A DNA stretch of 64,000 nt. It comes from Rhizobium leguminosarum bv. viciae USDA 2370 (GTDB lineage Bacteria > Pseudomonadota > Alphaproteobacteria > Rhizobiales > Rhizobiaceae). Below the pieces are notes generated by a model, which saw only the letters and a program-made list of their open reading frames with translations, did no database searches and was not told the DNA's origin. The position numbers and the translations under genes are program-made. The DNA lies in the NCBI RefSeq assembly GCF_002008365.1, contig NZ_MRDL01000046.1:349007-413006 (forward strand). The letters are read 5' to 3'. The stretch's first letter is position 1, and each line of letters begins with the position of its first letter. Below are positions 43,276-52,138 of this stretch, piece by piece.

Positions 43276-43324
43276 GTAGGCGGGGCGAAGCGATTTACGG
43301 AACCAGCTTGACGGTCCCGTCATT

Positions 43325-43352
43325 TTGACCTATATACTGGAACCTGTATAAA
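43325..43352 (+). promoter_or_regulatory. Promoter with built-in operator for the XRE antitoxin
   Basis: -35 TTGACC (43325-43330), 16-base spacer and -10 TATAAA (43347-43352). The dyad TATACTGG-AA-CCTGTATA (43333-43350, one mismatch) fills the spacer and enters the -10 box, so a bound regulator would block RNA polymerase. It lies 12 bases before the XRE gene. Confidence 0.65.
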
Positions 43353-43363
43353 GGGGTTATCAT

Positions 43364-43678
43364 ATGGAACGGCTTGTCTACGACAACGTCTTCGAGTCAC
43401 TCGTTGACGACAAAGATGAAGCCGCCGACTTGAGCTTCCGCGCGTCGTTGATCTCCGCTCTCGTCGATCTCTTCGAGGATCGCGGTTGGAAGCAAGCAGA
43501 TGTAGCAGAAGCACTAGGCATCCCACAGCCACGAGTTAGTGAGCTGATGCGGGGAAAGGTTCATCTGTTCTCCGCTGATCGGCTCATAGGCTACCTGGCT
43601 CGCCTCGGCGTTCGCTTCAAACCATCCTTTGAACATCACAGAATCGTCTGTGATGTGGAAATGACAGAGGCCGCCTAG
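43364..43678 (+). CDS. XRE-family antitoxin-like regulator
   Basis: A 104-residue protein with a central helix-turn-helix (WKQADVAEALGIPQPRVSELMRGK) of the HigA-like type paired with RelE/HigB (Gp49-like) toxins. The N-terminal ~30 acidic residues could bind the toxin. It has its own promoter/operator. Unlike normal modules, the toxin gene is not behind it but faces it, 14 bases away. The stop codon lies in the loop of a hairpin shared by both genes. Confidence 0.82.
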   Translation: MERLVYDNVFESLVDDKDEAADLSFRASLISALVDLFEDRGWKQADVAEALGIPQPRVSELMRGKVHLFSADRLIGYLARLGVRFKPSFEHHRIVCDVEMTEAA

Positions 43679-43685
43679 CGGCCTC
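43667..43685. terminator. Shared terminator between convergent toxin and antitoxin
   Basis: Perfect stem GAGGCCGC (43667-43674), loop CTA, GCGGCCTC (43678-43685). The antitoxin TAG begins in the loop. On the plus strand a T-rich tract follows (TTGTCTCAATTCTTC), so it can terminate the antitoxin mRNA; on the minus strand it can stop the toxin mRNA. Confidence 0.65.
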
Positions 43686-43692
43686 AGTTGTC

Positions 43693-44067
43693 TCAATTCT
43701 TCTTTTGCTTCTTTCGCGCGTTCACCTCGGCCATCATGGCCTTGTAGCGCTCCTCCACCGTCTTCATTGCAGCCCTGTCTACCCCGTTCGTGGTCTTGGT
43801 GAATGCGTGCAATACGAACACCGTATCTTCATACTTGGCGCAGTAGACTGCCCGATAAGCCGGGCTGCCGTTTTCGATTAATTCGATTACCCCGCCCTGC
43901 CCGATACCCTTTAAATGTTTAAAATCCGACAGGGGGCTCTTGCCTTCTTGCACCCTCTGCAGGTCCGTCGCAAATTGGAGTGCGATCTCCTTTGGGAGAG
44001 CCTTCATCGCCTTCAGCACGGAGTTATTCACGTACTCTAAATTCATTTTTTTGACATTTTTCCCCAT
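43693..44067 (-). CDS. RelE/HigB-like (Gp49) toxin
   Basis: A 124-residue mRNA-interferase-like protein. Family segments are DFKHLKGIGQGGVIELIENGSPAYRAVYCAKYEDTVFVLHAF, with the basic and aromatic residues typical of phage-derived Gp49/HigB toxins, and a Lys-rich C-terminus. ATG at 44067 is preceded by an in-frame GTG. It lies 21 bases after the GNAT gene in the same direction, so it may depend on GNAT-operon transcription, while its presumed antitoxin is convergent. Confidence 0.82.
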   Translation of the reverse strand: MGKNVKKMNLEYVNNSVLKAMKALPKEIALQFATDLQRVQEGKSPLSDFKHLKGIGQGGVIELIENGSPAYRAVYCAKYEDTVFVLHAFTKTTNGVDRAAMKTVEERYKAMMAEVNARKKQKKN

Positions 44068-44088
44068 CACTTCACGATAGCCCTCTTT

Positions 44089-44610
44089 CTAGCTGACCTT
44101 CTCGTAGAGCACGTGACGGCGCAACGGATGCCCGTCGGCCAAATTGGGATGATCGAACTCACCGATCCGGTTCATTCCCAGTCGTCTCATCAAACCCCAG
44201 GAATTGCTGTTTGCGGGCACCGTGAAGCTGACGATGCGGTCAAGATTCAGATCGTTGAATGCAAAGTCGAGAGACCGTTCCGCGGCCTCGCGCGCATATC
44301 CGGCGCCATGCCGCGACGCTGAAAGCCGCCAACCGATTTCGACTGCCGGGGCAAACGGCAAAGCCGGCGAAACATTGTTGAGACCGCAGAGACCGATCAA
44401 CTCGCCGCTTGCCTTCTCCTCCAGCGCCCAGAACCCCCAGCCATGATCCTCGAAGTGAAGGTCGATGCGGTCGAGCATAGCATTCGACTGTTCGCCGGTC
44501 AGAGGATTGAGATATCTGATAACGTCGGGCTCGGCATTGATCGCAGCGAAGGGCTTGCGATCCTGCGATCGCCAGGGTCTCAAAATCAGACGTTCGCTTT
44601 CGAGCCTCAT
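44089..44610 (-). CDS. GNAT-family N-acetyltransferase
   Basis: A 173-residue acetyltransferase of the RimJ/RimL-like group. It shows the RLILRPWRSQDRKPF start, the acetyl-CoA-binding region (VEIGWRLSASRHGAGYAREA) and the conserved VPANSNSWGLMRRLGM segment. The substrate is unknown: ribosomal protein N-termini or small molecules. It is probably co-transcribed with the ureidoglycine aminohydrolase gene upstream. Its 3' end is partly duplicated at 43141-43275. Confidence 0.88.
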   Translation of the reverse strand: MRLESERLILRPWRSQDRKPFAAINAEPDVIRYLNPLTGEQSNAMLDRIDLHFEDHGWGFWALEEKASGELIGLCGLNNVSPALPFAPAVEIGWRLSASRHGAGYAREAAERSLDFAFNDLNLDRIVSFTVPANSNSWGLMRRLGMNRIGEFDHPNLADGHPLRRHVLYEKVS

Positions 44611-44629
44611 CGTCCCTCTGCGACAGATC

Positions 44630-45475
44630 CTACCAGAGCGTCATGTGACGGTTGACGTCCTTGTAGAGCAAGTAGCGGAAACGGCCGGGGCCACCGGCGT
44701 AACATGCTTGCGGGCAGAAGGAGCGCAACCACATGAAGTCGCCGGCCTCGACCTCGACCCAATCCTGGTTCAGCCGATAGACCGCCTTGCCTTCCAGCAC
44801 ATAGAGACCATGCTCCATGACATGGGTTTCCATGAAGGGGATCACGGCACCCGGCTCCAGAGTCACGATATTCACGTGCATGTCGTAGCGGACATCGGCC
44901 GGATCGATGAACCGAGTCGTCCCCCAACGTCCATCAGTGTCCGGCATTGCCGAGATGGCGTGTTCGTCCTCATGCGTGAAGATCGCCGGAGGCGGCTCTA
45001 GCCCCTCCACCTCCTGAAAGGCCTTTCGAATCCAGTGGAATTTTGCCGCAGTCGAGCCGCCGTTTTTCAGGCACCAGACCGAACCCGCCGGAATATAGGC
45101 GAACGAGCCGCTGCGAAGCGCATGGCTGACGCCTTCGAGTTCCACTGTCATCTCGCCTTCGACGACGAATAGAACTGCTTCAGCCCGCTTGTCGGGCTCT
45201 GGCCGGTCGCTTCCGCCGCCCGGCTGAACTTCCATCACATATTGCGAGAAAGTCTCGGAGAAACCGGAGAGCGGCCTGGAGAGAACCCATGCCCGTGTCC
45301 CCGTCCAATGGGGAAGGACGCTGGTGACGATGTCGGTCATGACGCTGCGCGGGATGACCGCATAGGCTGTGGTGAAGACGGCCTTGCTGGAAAGCAGCTC
45401 GGTTTGCGGCGGTAGTCCGCCGAGTTTGGAATAATAATCTCTGTTCATCGGTCCAGGCTTCGCGGCATTTGGCAT
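44630..45475 (-). CDS. (S)-ureidoglycine aminohydrolase
   Basis: Bicupin Mn2+ enzyme of purine degradation that converts (S)-ureidoglycine (from allantoate) to ureidoglycolate and ammonia. The family is recognisable from PPQTELLSSKAVFTTAYAVIPR near the N-terminus, LEGVSHALRSGSFAYIPAGS in cupin 1 and the metal-binding cupin 2 (ETHVMEHGLYVLEGKAVYRL, with H, E and H ligands). 281 residues from 45475; a start at 45448 (MNRDYYSKLGG) also fits. No other allantoin genes are nearby. Confidence 0.88.
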   Translation of the reverse strand: MPNAAKPGPMNRDYYSKLGGLPPQTELLSSKAVFTTAYAVIPRSVMTDIVTSVLPHWTGTRAWVLSRPLSGFSETFSQYVMEVQPGGGSDRPEPDKRAEAVLFVVEGEMTVELEGVSHALRSGSFAYIPAGSVWCLKNGGSTAAKFHWIRKAFQEVEGLEPPPAIFTHEDEHAISAMPDTDGRWGTTRFIDPADVRYDMHVNIVTLEPGAVIPFMETHVMEHGLYVLEGKAVYRLNQDWVEVEAGDFMWLRSFCPQACYAGGPGRFRYLLYKDVNRHMTLW

Positions 45476-45562
45476 TGCATCTGCTTTATGCGCCGCTCAC
45501 CTTCCAGGCAACTCCTAATTCGACCGTGAAAATCGATGCGGAGCCGACCGGCCGCGTTTCCG

Positions 45563-46216
45563 TCAGAACTCGACTTCCAGCTCGACGATCTCGTCCGGCT
45601 CGACCAACGCCCCTTCGGTCCATTCGCCCATCAGCGGCCATGACAGTACCGTCTCGACATAGGCTGCGAGCCGCGGCTCCAACTCCACCGCATAGGTGCG
45701 AAAGCGGGTGCAGACCGGCGCGTACATCGCATCGGCCACGGTCGGCGCGGTCCCGAACAGCCAAGGCCCGCCGCTTGCCTCGAGGCATTCGGTCCAGATG
45801 GCCTTGACGCGCTCGACATCGGGCCGCGCGCCCGAGAATATCTTGAAGCTTGCATGCCGCGCCTTGAGGTTCATCGGCAATGCCGAGCGCAGATTGTGGA
45901 AACCCGAATGCATCTCACCCGAGACCGACCGGCAGCGGGCGCGCGCCGCGCGCTCGGCGGGCCAGAGCCCGGCAGTGGGCGCCACTTCGTGGAGATATTC
46001 CGCGATAGCCAGCGTGTCCCAGACCGTCACGTCGTCATGGGTCAGCCTCGGCACTAGAACCGACGGTGAAAGCAGAAGCAGTTCCTGGCGCGGCTCGTCA
46101 TCCAGCTCCACAAGGACTTCGGCGAAGTCCAGCCCCGCCATCCGGCACAGCAGCCAGCCGCGCAGAGACCATGAGGAGTAGTTCTTCGAGGAAATCGTCA
46201 GTGCCGCCTGCGACAT
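45563..46216 (-). CDS. Glutathione S-transferase family protein
   Basis: A 217-residue GST. The N-terminal thioredoxin-like domain has the catalytic serine region ISSKNYSSWSLRGWL (Ser-containing, as in zeta or beta-like classes) and the cis-proline segment SVLVPRLTHDDVTVWDTLAIAEYL. The C-terminal helical domain follows. It is divergent from the PHB depolymerase gene. The substrate is unknown. Confidence 0.87.
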   Translation of the reverse strand: MSQAALTISSKNYSSWSLRGWLLCRMAGLDFAEVLVELDDEPRQELLLLSPSVLVPRLTHDDVTVWDTLAIAEYLHEVAPTAGLWPAERAARARCRSVSGEMHSGFHNLRSALPMNLKARHASFKIFSGARPDVERVKAIWTECLEASGGPWLFGTAPTVADAMYAPVCTRFRTYAVELEPRLAAYVETVLSWPLMGEWTEGALVEPDEIVELEVEF

Positions 46217-46338
46217 CGGGCTCTATCCTTGTCGGACAATGTTGCTTCTTCCTCGATAATCTTCTCGCATGGCAGGACATATTCCACTAGCATTTTTTGC
46301 ACCGCCGCATCGATGCGGCAGTGCGGGAGATTTCGGCC

Positions 46339-47553
46339 ATGCTCTATCAGGCCTATCAGTTCCAGGATGATCTCATCGCGCCCCTGCGCGATCTGGCACG
46401 GCGCCTGCAGATCTTCTCTGCGACAGCGTTCTGGGAACCTGTCGGCAGTATGGGCCGGCACTTCGCCGGTGCGCTGGAGATGATCTCACGCTTCGAGATC
46501 ACCCACGAACGTCCAGACTTCGCCATCACCTCGGCGATGATCGGCAACCGCATGGCGCCCGTCACCGTCGAGACCGTGCTCGACATGCCCTTCGGCACGC
46601 TGCTGCGCTTTGCAGCGGAAACAGACGCGCCGCGACCGCGGGTGCTGGTCGTCGCACCGCTGTCCGGTCATTTCGCCACACTCCTGCGCGGCACCGTGCA
46701 GACCCTGCTGCGCGATCACGACGTCTATATCACCGACTGGGCCAATGCCCGCGACGTGCCGCTGTCGGCAGGGCGTTTCGGCATGGACGATTATGTGGAC
46801 TATATCATCCGCTTCCTGGAGGAGATCGGTCCGGGCGCTCATATCCTCGCCGTCTGCCAACCCTGCGTGCAGGCGCTGGCCGCCGTTGCCGTGATGTCGG
46901 AAGAGCGGCATCCCGCCACCCCACGCACCATGACGCTGATGGCCGGGCCGATCGATCCGCGCGAAAGCCCGACGAAAGTCAACGAACTCGCGGTGTCGAA
47001 GTCGCTCGCCTGGTTCGAGAATTCGTTGATCGCAGCTGTTCCCTGGCGCTATCGGGGCGCCGGACGGCGCGTCTATCCCGGCTTCCTTCAGCTCGTCGCC
47101 TTCATGTCGATGAACATGGAGCGCCACCAGGACGCTCATCGCAAGCTTTACGACCATCTGGCGAAGGGCGAGACCGCCGAGGCCGGCAAGATCAAGAATT
47201 TCTATGACGAATATTTCGCAGTGCTCGACCTCACCGAGGAATTCTACATCGAGACCATCGAACGCGTCTTCCAGAAAGCGGAACTCGCAACCGGCGACTT
47301 GACCCACCATGGCCGCAAGGTCGATCCGGGCCAGATCCGCAACACCGCGCTTTTGACCGTCGAGGGTGGGCGCGACGATATCTGCGCCCTCGGCCAGACC
47401 TCGGCCGCGCACGATCTCTGTCGGGCGCTGCGCCCGCATCTGAAGCGCCATCATCTTCAAGCCAATGTCGGACATTACGGCGTCTTCAACGGCCGTCGTT
47501 GGGAGGGGGAAATCTACCCCGTCGTGCGCAACATGATCCTGGCCATGGAATAG
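46339..47553 (+). CDS. phaZ: Intracellular polyhydroxybutyrate depolymerase
   Basis: A 404-residue intracellular PhaZ that mobilises stored poly-3-hydroxybutyrate. The nucleophile is Cys173 in AVCQPC, replacing the serine of the lipase box, as known for rhizobial and Ralstonia intracellular depolymerases. Downstream motifs are LTVEGGRDDICALGQT (acid) and NVGHYGVFNGRRW (His). No signal peptide. ATG at 46339 starts with LYQAYQFQDD, the family's normal N-terminus. Confidence 0.9.
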   Translation: MLYQAYQFQDDLIAPLRDLARRLQIFSATAFWEPVGSMGRHFAGALEMISRFEITHERPDFAITSAMIGNRMAPVTVETVLDMPFGTLLRFAAETDAPRPRVLVVAPLSGHFATLLRGTVQTLLRDHDVYITDWANARDVPLSAGRFGMDDYVDYIIRFLEEIGPGAHILAVCQPCVQALAAVAVMSEERHPATPRTMTLMAGPIDPRESPTKVNELAVSKSLAWFENSLIAAVPWRYRGAGRRVYPGFLQLVAFMSMNMERHQDAHRKLYDHLAKGETAEAGKIKNFYDEYFAVLDLTEEFYIETIERVFQKAELATGDLTHHGRKVDPGQIRNTALLTVEGGRDDICALGQTSAAHDLCRALRPHLKRHHLQANVGHYGVFNGRRWEGEIYPVVRNMILAME

Positions 47554-47584
47554 TGCCCGCCAAATCCGAAACGCGACGGCAAGT

Positions 47585-49420
47585 TTACCGATCGGCCATG
47601 ACCAGATGGCCCGGCCCGACTTCGCGATAAGAAGTGCTCGCGGGCTGATAGTCGACTGATCGCATCGGGCTCTTGATCTCGTCGTTCGCCACCATCCGCT
47701 TTTCATGGCGACGGTCTGGATCGGGCACGGGCACTGCCGCAATGAGTTTCTTCGTATAGGGATGCTGCGGATTTTCGAAAACCGCGCCCCGTGGGCCGAT
47801 CTCGACGATCTCGCCGAGATACATCACCGCCACCCGGTGGCTGACGCGTTCGACCACCGCCATGTCGTGCGAGATGAACAGGAAGGCAAGGTTGAGGCTC
47901 TGCTGCAGATCCAGCATCAGGTTGATGACCTGCGCCTTGATCGAAACGTCGAGCGCCGAGACGCTTTCATCGGCGACGATGACCTTCGGCTGTAAGGCAA
48001 GCGCGCGGGCGATGCAGATGCGCTGACGCTGGCCGCCGGAAAATTCATGCGGATAACGCGCGGCCATATCCGAGGACAGACCGACCTTCACCAGCAGGTC
48101 GGCGACGACGTCCTTTGCCTGTTTTGAGTTGCCCATCCTGTGTTCGAGATAGGGTTCGACGATCGCTGCGCCGACCGTCATGCGCGGATTGAGGCTGGCA
48201 AAGGGATCCTGGAAGATCATCTGCACGGATTTGCGCATCTCGCGCAGATCCTTCCTGTCGAGGCCGAGTACCTCCCTGCCCTCGACCAGAACGGAACCGG
48301 CCTGCGGTTCGATCAGCCGCATGATGGCGCGGCCGGTCGTCGATTTGCCACAGCCGGATTCGCCGACCAGCGACAGCGTCTCGCCGGCATGAAGATCGAA
48401 GGAGACGTTTTCGACCGCGTGCACCCGGCTGGTCAGCCGGCCGAAGAGACCGGAATGAATGTCGAAGCGCTTCGTAAGGTTCTTCACCTGCAGGACCGGC
48501 GTCGCAGCGACGGTATCGGCGGCCTCGGCGGGAATGTCGGATTCACCCGTTGCGGTATTGACCACGGGGAAGCGCAGCGGCCGTTGCCGGCCCTGCATCG
48601 AGCCGAGCACCGGCACGGCTGACAGGAGCGCCCTGGTATAGGGATGTTTGCCGCGGTGGAAGATATCGGCGGTGGCGCCGCTTTCCACCTGTTCGCCGCG
48701 ATACATCACCACCGTCCTGTCGGCGATCTCGGCAACGACGCCCATATCATGGGTGATGAACAGAACGGAGGTCCCCTCCTCGTCCTGCAGCACCTTGATG
48801 AGATCGAGGATCTGGCCCTGGATGGTCACGTCGAGCGCCGTCGTCGGCTCGTCGGCAATCAATAGCTTCGGCCGGCTGGCGAGCGCCATGGCGATCATCA
48901 CCCGCTGGCGCATGCCGCCGGAAAAACGATGCGGATATTCGCCGAAGCGCGAAGCGGCAGAGGGGATGCGGACCTTTTCCAGCAGCCTTATCGTCTCGGC
49001 TTTGGCATCTGCCCTGCTCATGTCGGAATGGCAGAGCAGCGCTTCGGAAATCTGGTCGCCGATGGTGAAGAGCGGATTGAGCGATGTCATCGGCTCCTGG
49101 AAGATCATCGCCACCTCGTTGCCGCGCACCTGTCGCATGGCATTTTCCGGCAATGCCAGCAGGTCGCGCCCGCCGAGCATGACGCGGCCCTCGACACGGC
49201 TCGTGTCCGCCTGCAGCAGCCGCATGATCGAGAGCGAGGTGACGCTCTTGCCCGAGCCGGATTCGCCGACGATCGCCACCGTCTCCGCCGGCGCCACGGT
49301 GAAGGAAACGTCGCGCACGACCGGTTTCCAGACGCCGTCCACCAGGAAGGACGTCGTCAGCCTTTCGACGGAAAGAACGGCGCTGGTTGTCTCAATCGGT
49401 TGCGCTTGGGCACTGGCCAT
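47585..49420 (-). CDS. Dpp-type ABC transporter fused ATPases
   Basis: One chain of 611 residues with two ATP-binding domains: Walker A GESGSGKSV and GESGCGKST; Walker B LLIADEPTTALD and VIVADESVSALD. The second domain has the usual oligopeptide C-terminal extension (HPYTKKLIAAVPVPDP). ATG at 49420 follows AGAGGA. It is the last gene of the binding protein-permease-permease-RidA-SelA-like-ATPase operon. Confidence 0.9.
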   Translation of the reverse strand: MASAQAQPIETTSAVLSVERLTTSFLVDGVWKPVVRDVSFTVAPAETVAIVGESGSGKSVTSLSIMRLLQADTSRVEGRVMLGGRDLLALPENAMRQVRGNEVAMIFQEPMTSLNPLFTIGDQISEALLCHSDMSRADAKAETIRLLEKVRIPSAASRFGEYPHRFSGGMRQRVMIAMALASRPKLLIADEPTTALDVTIQGQILDLIKVLQDEEGTSVLFITHDMGVVAEIADRTVVMYRGEQVESGATADIFHRGKHPYTRALLSAVPVLGSMQGRQRPLRFPVVNTATGESDIPAEAADTVAATPVLQVKNLTKRFDIHSGLFGRLTSRVHAVENVSFDLHAGETLSLVGESGCGKSTTGRAIMRLIEPQAGSVLVEGREVLGLDRKDLREMRKSVQMIFQDPFASLNPRMTVGAAIVEPYLEHRMGNSKQAKDVVADLLVKVGLSSDMAARYPHEFSGGQRQRICIARALALQPKVIVADESVSALDVSIKAQVINLMLDLQQSLNLAFLFISHDMAVVERVSHRVAVMYLGEIVEIGPRGAVFENPQHPYTKKLIAAVPVPDPDRRHEKRMVANDEIKSPMRSVDYQPASTSYREVGPGHLVMADR

Positions 49421-49455
49421 GGTGGTTCCTCTTGCGGCAGATGAGCGGCGGCGGA

Positions 49456-50652
49456 TCAATCCGGCCAGCGCAGCGCACCGTCGAAGCGGTGCCTGCTGCG
49501 GTTTTCGATCGGCGTTGCGATGATCTCGTTGGAGGCGCGCGCCTTGTCGAGTTCCTGCGCCAGGCGCTCCGCGACGATCGTCTCCTCGCCCGGGTGCAGA
49601 TTGCACGGGTCGAGGTAGAAATAGCGGTGCTCCACCTCGTGATCACGCACGATGATCGGCGGGCTGCCCTTGGCAAGCGCATCCGCCAGATCCCAGGCAG
49701 TGATATGCGCCTGCTCGGGATCGACGATCAGGCGCAGCCGATCGAGCGGATTGTTGGTCGGGTCAGGCTCGATCAGCGCAGTGAGGCCAGGGCGGCCGTC
49801 GAGCGTGCGCTTCCACAGGTTGAGATAGCTGGTCTCGCGTTCCCGGATGCCGGCATGGTCGCGATTTTCCCAGGCTTCGAGTGCCGCCATGACGCCGAAG
49901 ATGCTCTCCTTGCCGACCTTCATGCCGCGACCGATGCCCATATTCTGCAGGAAGGCGTGGCGCACCAGCTCCTTCCTGCCGGCAACGATGCCCGAGGTCG
50001 GGCCGCCGAGGAACTTGTGGCCGGAGTAGAGCGCGATATCGGCCCCCTGCTCGAGGAAGATCCGCAGGTCATATTCCGAGGCTGCATCGACGATGACGGG
50101 CACGCCCTTGGCATGGGCGATCTCGACGAATTCCTTGAGGTTCAACAGGCCGTAATCGACGACATGGTGGGAGACGACATAGACGGCGGCTGCGGTCTTG
50201 TCGGTGATGGCGTTTTCCATGTGGAAGCGATGCGTCGAGGTCGCCTGCCCCACAAGCACGACCTTGCCGCCGGCAAGCCGGATCGCCTGATCGACCGGAG
50301 CGCCGTAACTGACGACATGGCCCATCTGCACCAGCACTTCGTTCTTCTCCGGCACGACATCCGGCAACCTCTCGATCGCCAGCAGATTGTTGCCGGTGAT
50401 CGCGCCGGCGACGGCGAGCGAAATGCCGGCCGAGCAAGAGGCGGTGACGAAGCCCGCCTCGCCGCCGGTCAGCCGGGCGATGACGCCACTTGCCTTGCGC
50501 TGCAGGTCGTTGATCTCGACGAAGTGAGGCAGGATCGATGCCATCGCCTCGATGGCTTCGGGAACGACGATCGATGCGCCGAGGCTGGTCATCGTGCCCG
50601 ATACATTGATGACAGGGCGCAGGCCGAGCGACGGGCGGATATCAGTGGACAT
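49456..50652 (-). CDS. SelA-like PLP-dependent enzyme
   Basis: A 398-residue fold-type I PLP enzyme of the SelA/DgaE group. The PLP lysine is Lys213 in YSGHKFLGGP; the aspartate that contacts the ring nitrogen is in VPVIVDAASEYD. The start (RPSLGLRPVINVSGTMTSLGA) is characteristic of this group, whose members are ammonia lyases acting on sugar or amino acid derivatives rather than tRNA. Next to a RidA gene and a peptide-type importer, it probably releases ammonia via an enamine. No tRNA(Sec) role is expected. Confidence 0.87.
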   Translation of the reverse strand: MSTDIRPSLGLRPVINVSGTMTSLGASIVVPEAIEAMASILPHFVEINDLQRKASGVIARLTGGEAGFVTASCSAGISLAVAGAITGNNLLAIERLPDVVPEKNEVLVQMGHVVSYGAPVDQAIRLAGGKVVLVGQATSTHRFHMENAITDKTAAAVYVVSHHVVDYGLLNLKEFVEIAHAKGVPVIVDAASEYDLRIFLEQGADIALYSGHKFLGGPTSGIVAGRKELVRHAFLQNMGIGRGMKVGKESIFGVMAALEAWENRDHAGIRERETSYLNLWKRTLDGRPGLTALIEPDPTNNPLDRLRLIVDPEQAHITAWDLADALAKGSPPIIVRDHEVEHRYFYLDPCNLHPGEETIVAERLAQELDKARASNEIIATPIENRSRHRFDGALRWPD

Positions 50653-50720
50653 GGAGATCTCCAGGATTCTGGGTCGAAAAACGAAACATGGGGCGGTCGA
50701 TCAAGTGTGTCGAGCTCCCA

Positions 50721-51233
50721 TCAACCGTGCAAGGCGACGATTGCCTCGATCTCGACGGTGATGTTGCCGGGCAGCGAACCGAAGCCGACGGCCGAGCGGG
50801 CATGTTCGCCGGCCGCGCCGAAGACTGCGATCAGCAGATCCGAGCAGCCGTTGATGACGCTCGGATGATCCTCGAACTCAGGCACGGCATTGACCATGCC
50901 GAGCAGTTTCACCACCCGCTTGACCCGGGTGAGATCGCCGAGCGCGTCATGCATGACTGCAAGCAGGTTGATGCCGGTCAGCCGCGCATGGCCGTAGGCC
51001 GCCTCGACACTGACCCCACCGCCGACCTTGCCGGCATGCATGAAGCCGTCGGCCTCGCGCGGTCCCTGGCCGGAGAGGTAGAGCATGTTGCCCTCCAACA
51101 CATGCGTCACGAAGTTGGCGATCGGCGGCGGTGGCGGCGGAAGCGTAATGCCGAGGGCGGCAAGCCGTTCGTAAGGCGAGTTCTCGACCTTGCCGGCGGC
51201 GGTAGGAAACTGATTCACGCAAACTCCTGTCAT
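50721..51233 (-). CDS. RidA-family (YjgF-like) protein
   Basis: A 170-residue RidA-like protein with a longer N-terminus than typical RidA: NSPYERLAALGITLPPPPPPIANFV, which is the hallmark of the YjgF-like subgroup with the proline run. The core is YLSGQGPREADGFMHAGKVG and the ending LPGNITVEIEAIVALHG. It lies 68 bases upstream of the SelA-like gene in the same operon and likely hydrolyses the reactive product of that enzyme. Confidence 0.86.
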   Translation of the reverse strand: MTGVCVNQFPTAAGKVENSPYERLAALGITLPPPPPPIANFVTHVLEGNMLYLSGQGPREADGFMHAGKVGGGVSVEAAYGHARLTGINLLAVMHDALGDLTRVKRVVKLLGMVNAVPEFEDHPSVINGCSDLLIAVFGAAGEHARSAVGFGSLPGNITVEIEAIVALHG

Positions 51234-51268
51234 GCGAATTTCGATTGGGCCGACCCACGGTCGGCAGA

Positions 51269-52138
51269 TTAAAGATCCTTGCGAAGTCTTGGATCGAGCA
51301 TGTCCCTGAGGCCGTCGCCGACCATCTGTAGCGACAGCACGGAGAGAATAATGGCGACGCCAGGAAACAGCGTCATCCAGTCGGCCTGGCCGATATACTG
51401 GCGGCCGGCGGCGATCATCGTTCCCCAGGTCGGGATTTCGGGGCTGACGCCGAGGCCGAGGAAAGACAGGCCGGCTTCGGCAAGCATCGCGCTGGCGAAA
51501 AGGAAGGTCGCCTGCACCAGGATCGGCGACAGCAGATTGCGCAGCACATGTCGCGTCATGATATGGAAGGTCGAGATGCCGAGCGCCCTTGCCGCCTCGA
51601 CATAGGGCAGCTCACGAATGACCAGCGTCGACGCGCGGACGATGCGGGCAAGGCGCGGCGCATAGACGATCGACAGCGCGATGATGACGGTCGTCAGCGA
51701 GGGACCGAGGGCTGCGACGAGCGCGATCGCCAGCAGAATATCCGGAAACGCCATCATCGCGTCGATCAGCCGGGCGATCGGCGTATCCAGCTTCTGGAAG
51801 AAGCCGGCAAGCAGGCCGAGCGTCACGCCGATCATGGCCGACAGGGTCACGACCGCAACACCGACAAGCAGCGACAGGCGGCCGGCGAAGATCGTGCGCG
51901 AGAAGACGTCGCGGCCGAACTCGTCCGTGCCGAAGAAGAACATGCCGCTCGGCGGCTTCAGCCGGTTGACAATGGAAAGCTTGGACGGCGAATAGGGCGC
52001 GACAACAGGCGCGAAGACCGCCAGAAGCACGAAGATCGTCAGGATCACCAGGCCGCAGGCGACCGTCTTGCGCTTCAGCAGACGGCGAACGAATTTGCTG
52101 CCCTCGCCTTCGACTGGTTTGATTGCGATATCGGCCAT
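51269..52138 (-). CDS. Dpp-type ABC transporter permease (DppC-like)
   Basis: A 289-residue permease with the FFGTDEFGRDVFSRTIFAGR segment, the docking loop LPYVEAARALGISTFHIMTRHVL and the LSFLGLGVSPEIPTWGTM signature. It abuts the partner permease by a TGATG junction. Transports the ligand of the 53160-54686 binding protein. Confidence 0.91.
   Translation of the reverse strand: MADIAIKPVEGEGSKFVRRLLKRKTVACGLVILTIFVLLAVFAPVVAPYSPSKLSIVNRLKPPSGMFFFGTDEFGRDVFSRTIFAGRLSLLVGVAVVTLSAMIGVTLGLLAGFFQKLDTPIARLIDAMMAFPDILLAIALVAALGPSLTTVIIALSIVYAPRLARIVRASTLVIRELPYVEAARALGISTFHIMTRHVLRNLLSPILVQATFLFASAMLAEAGLSFLGLGVSPEIPTWGTMIAAGRQYIGQADWMTLFPGVAIILSVLSLQMVGDGLRDMLDPRLRKDL

Noticed and set aside
46486..47742. 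A 418-codon minus-strand open frame across phaZ and the end of the ATPase gene
   Set aside because: Both underlying genes are well supported, and the frame spans a convergent junction.
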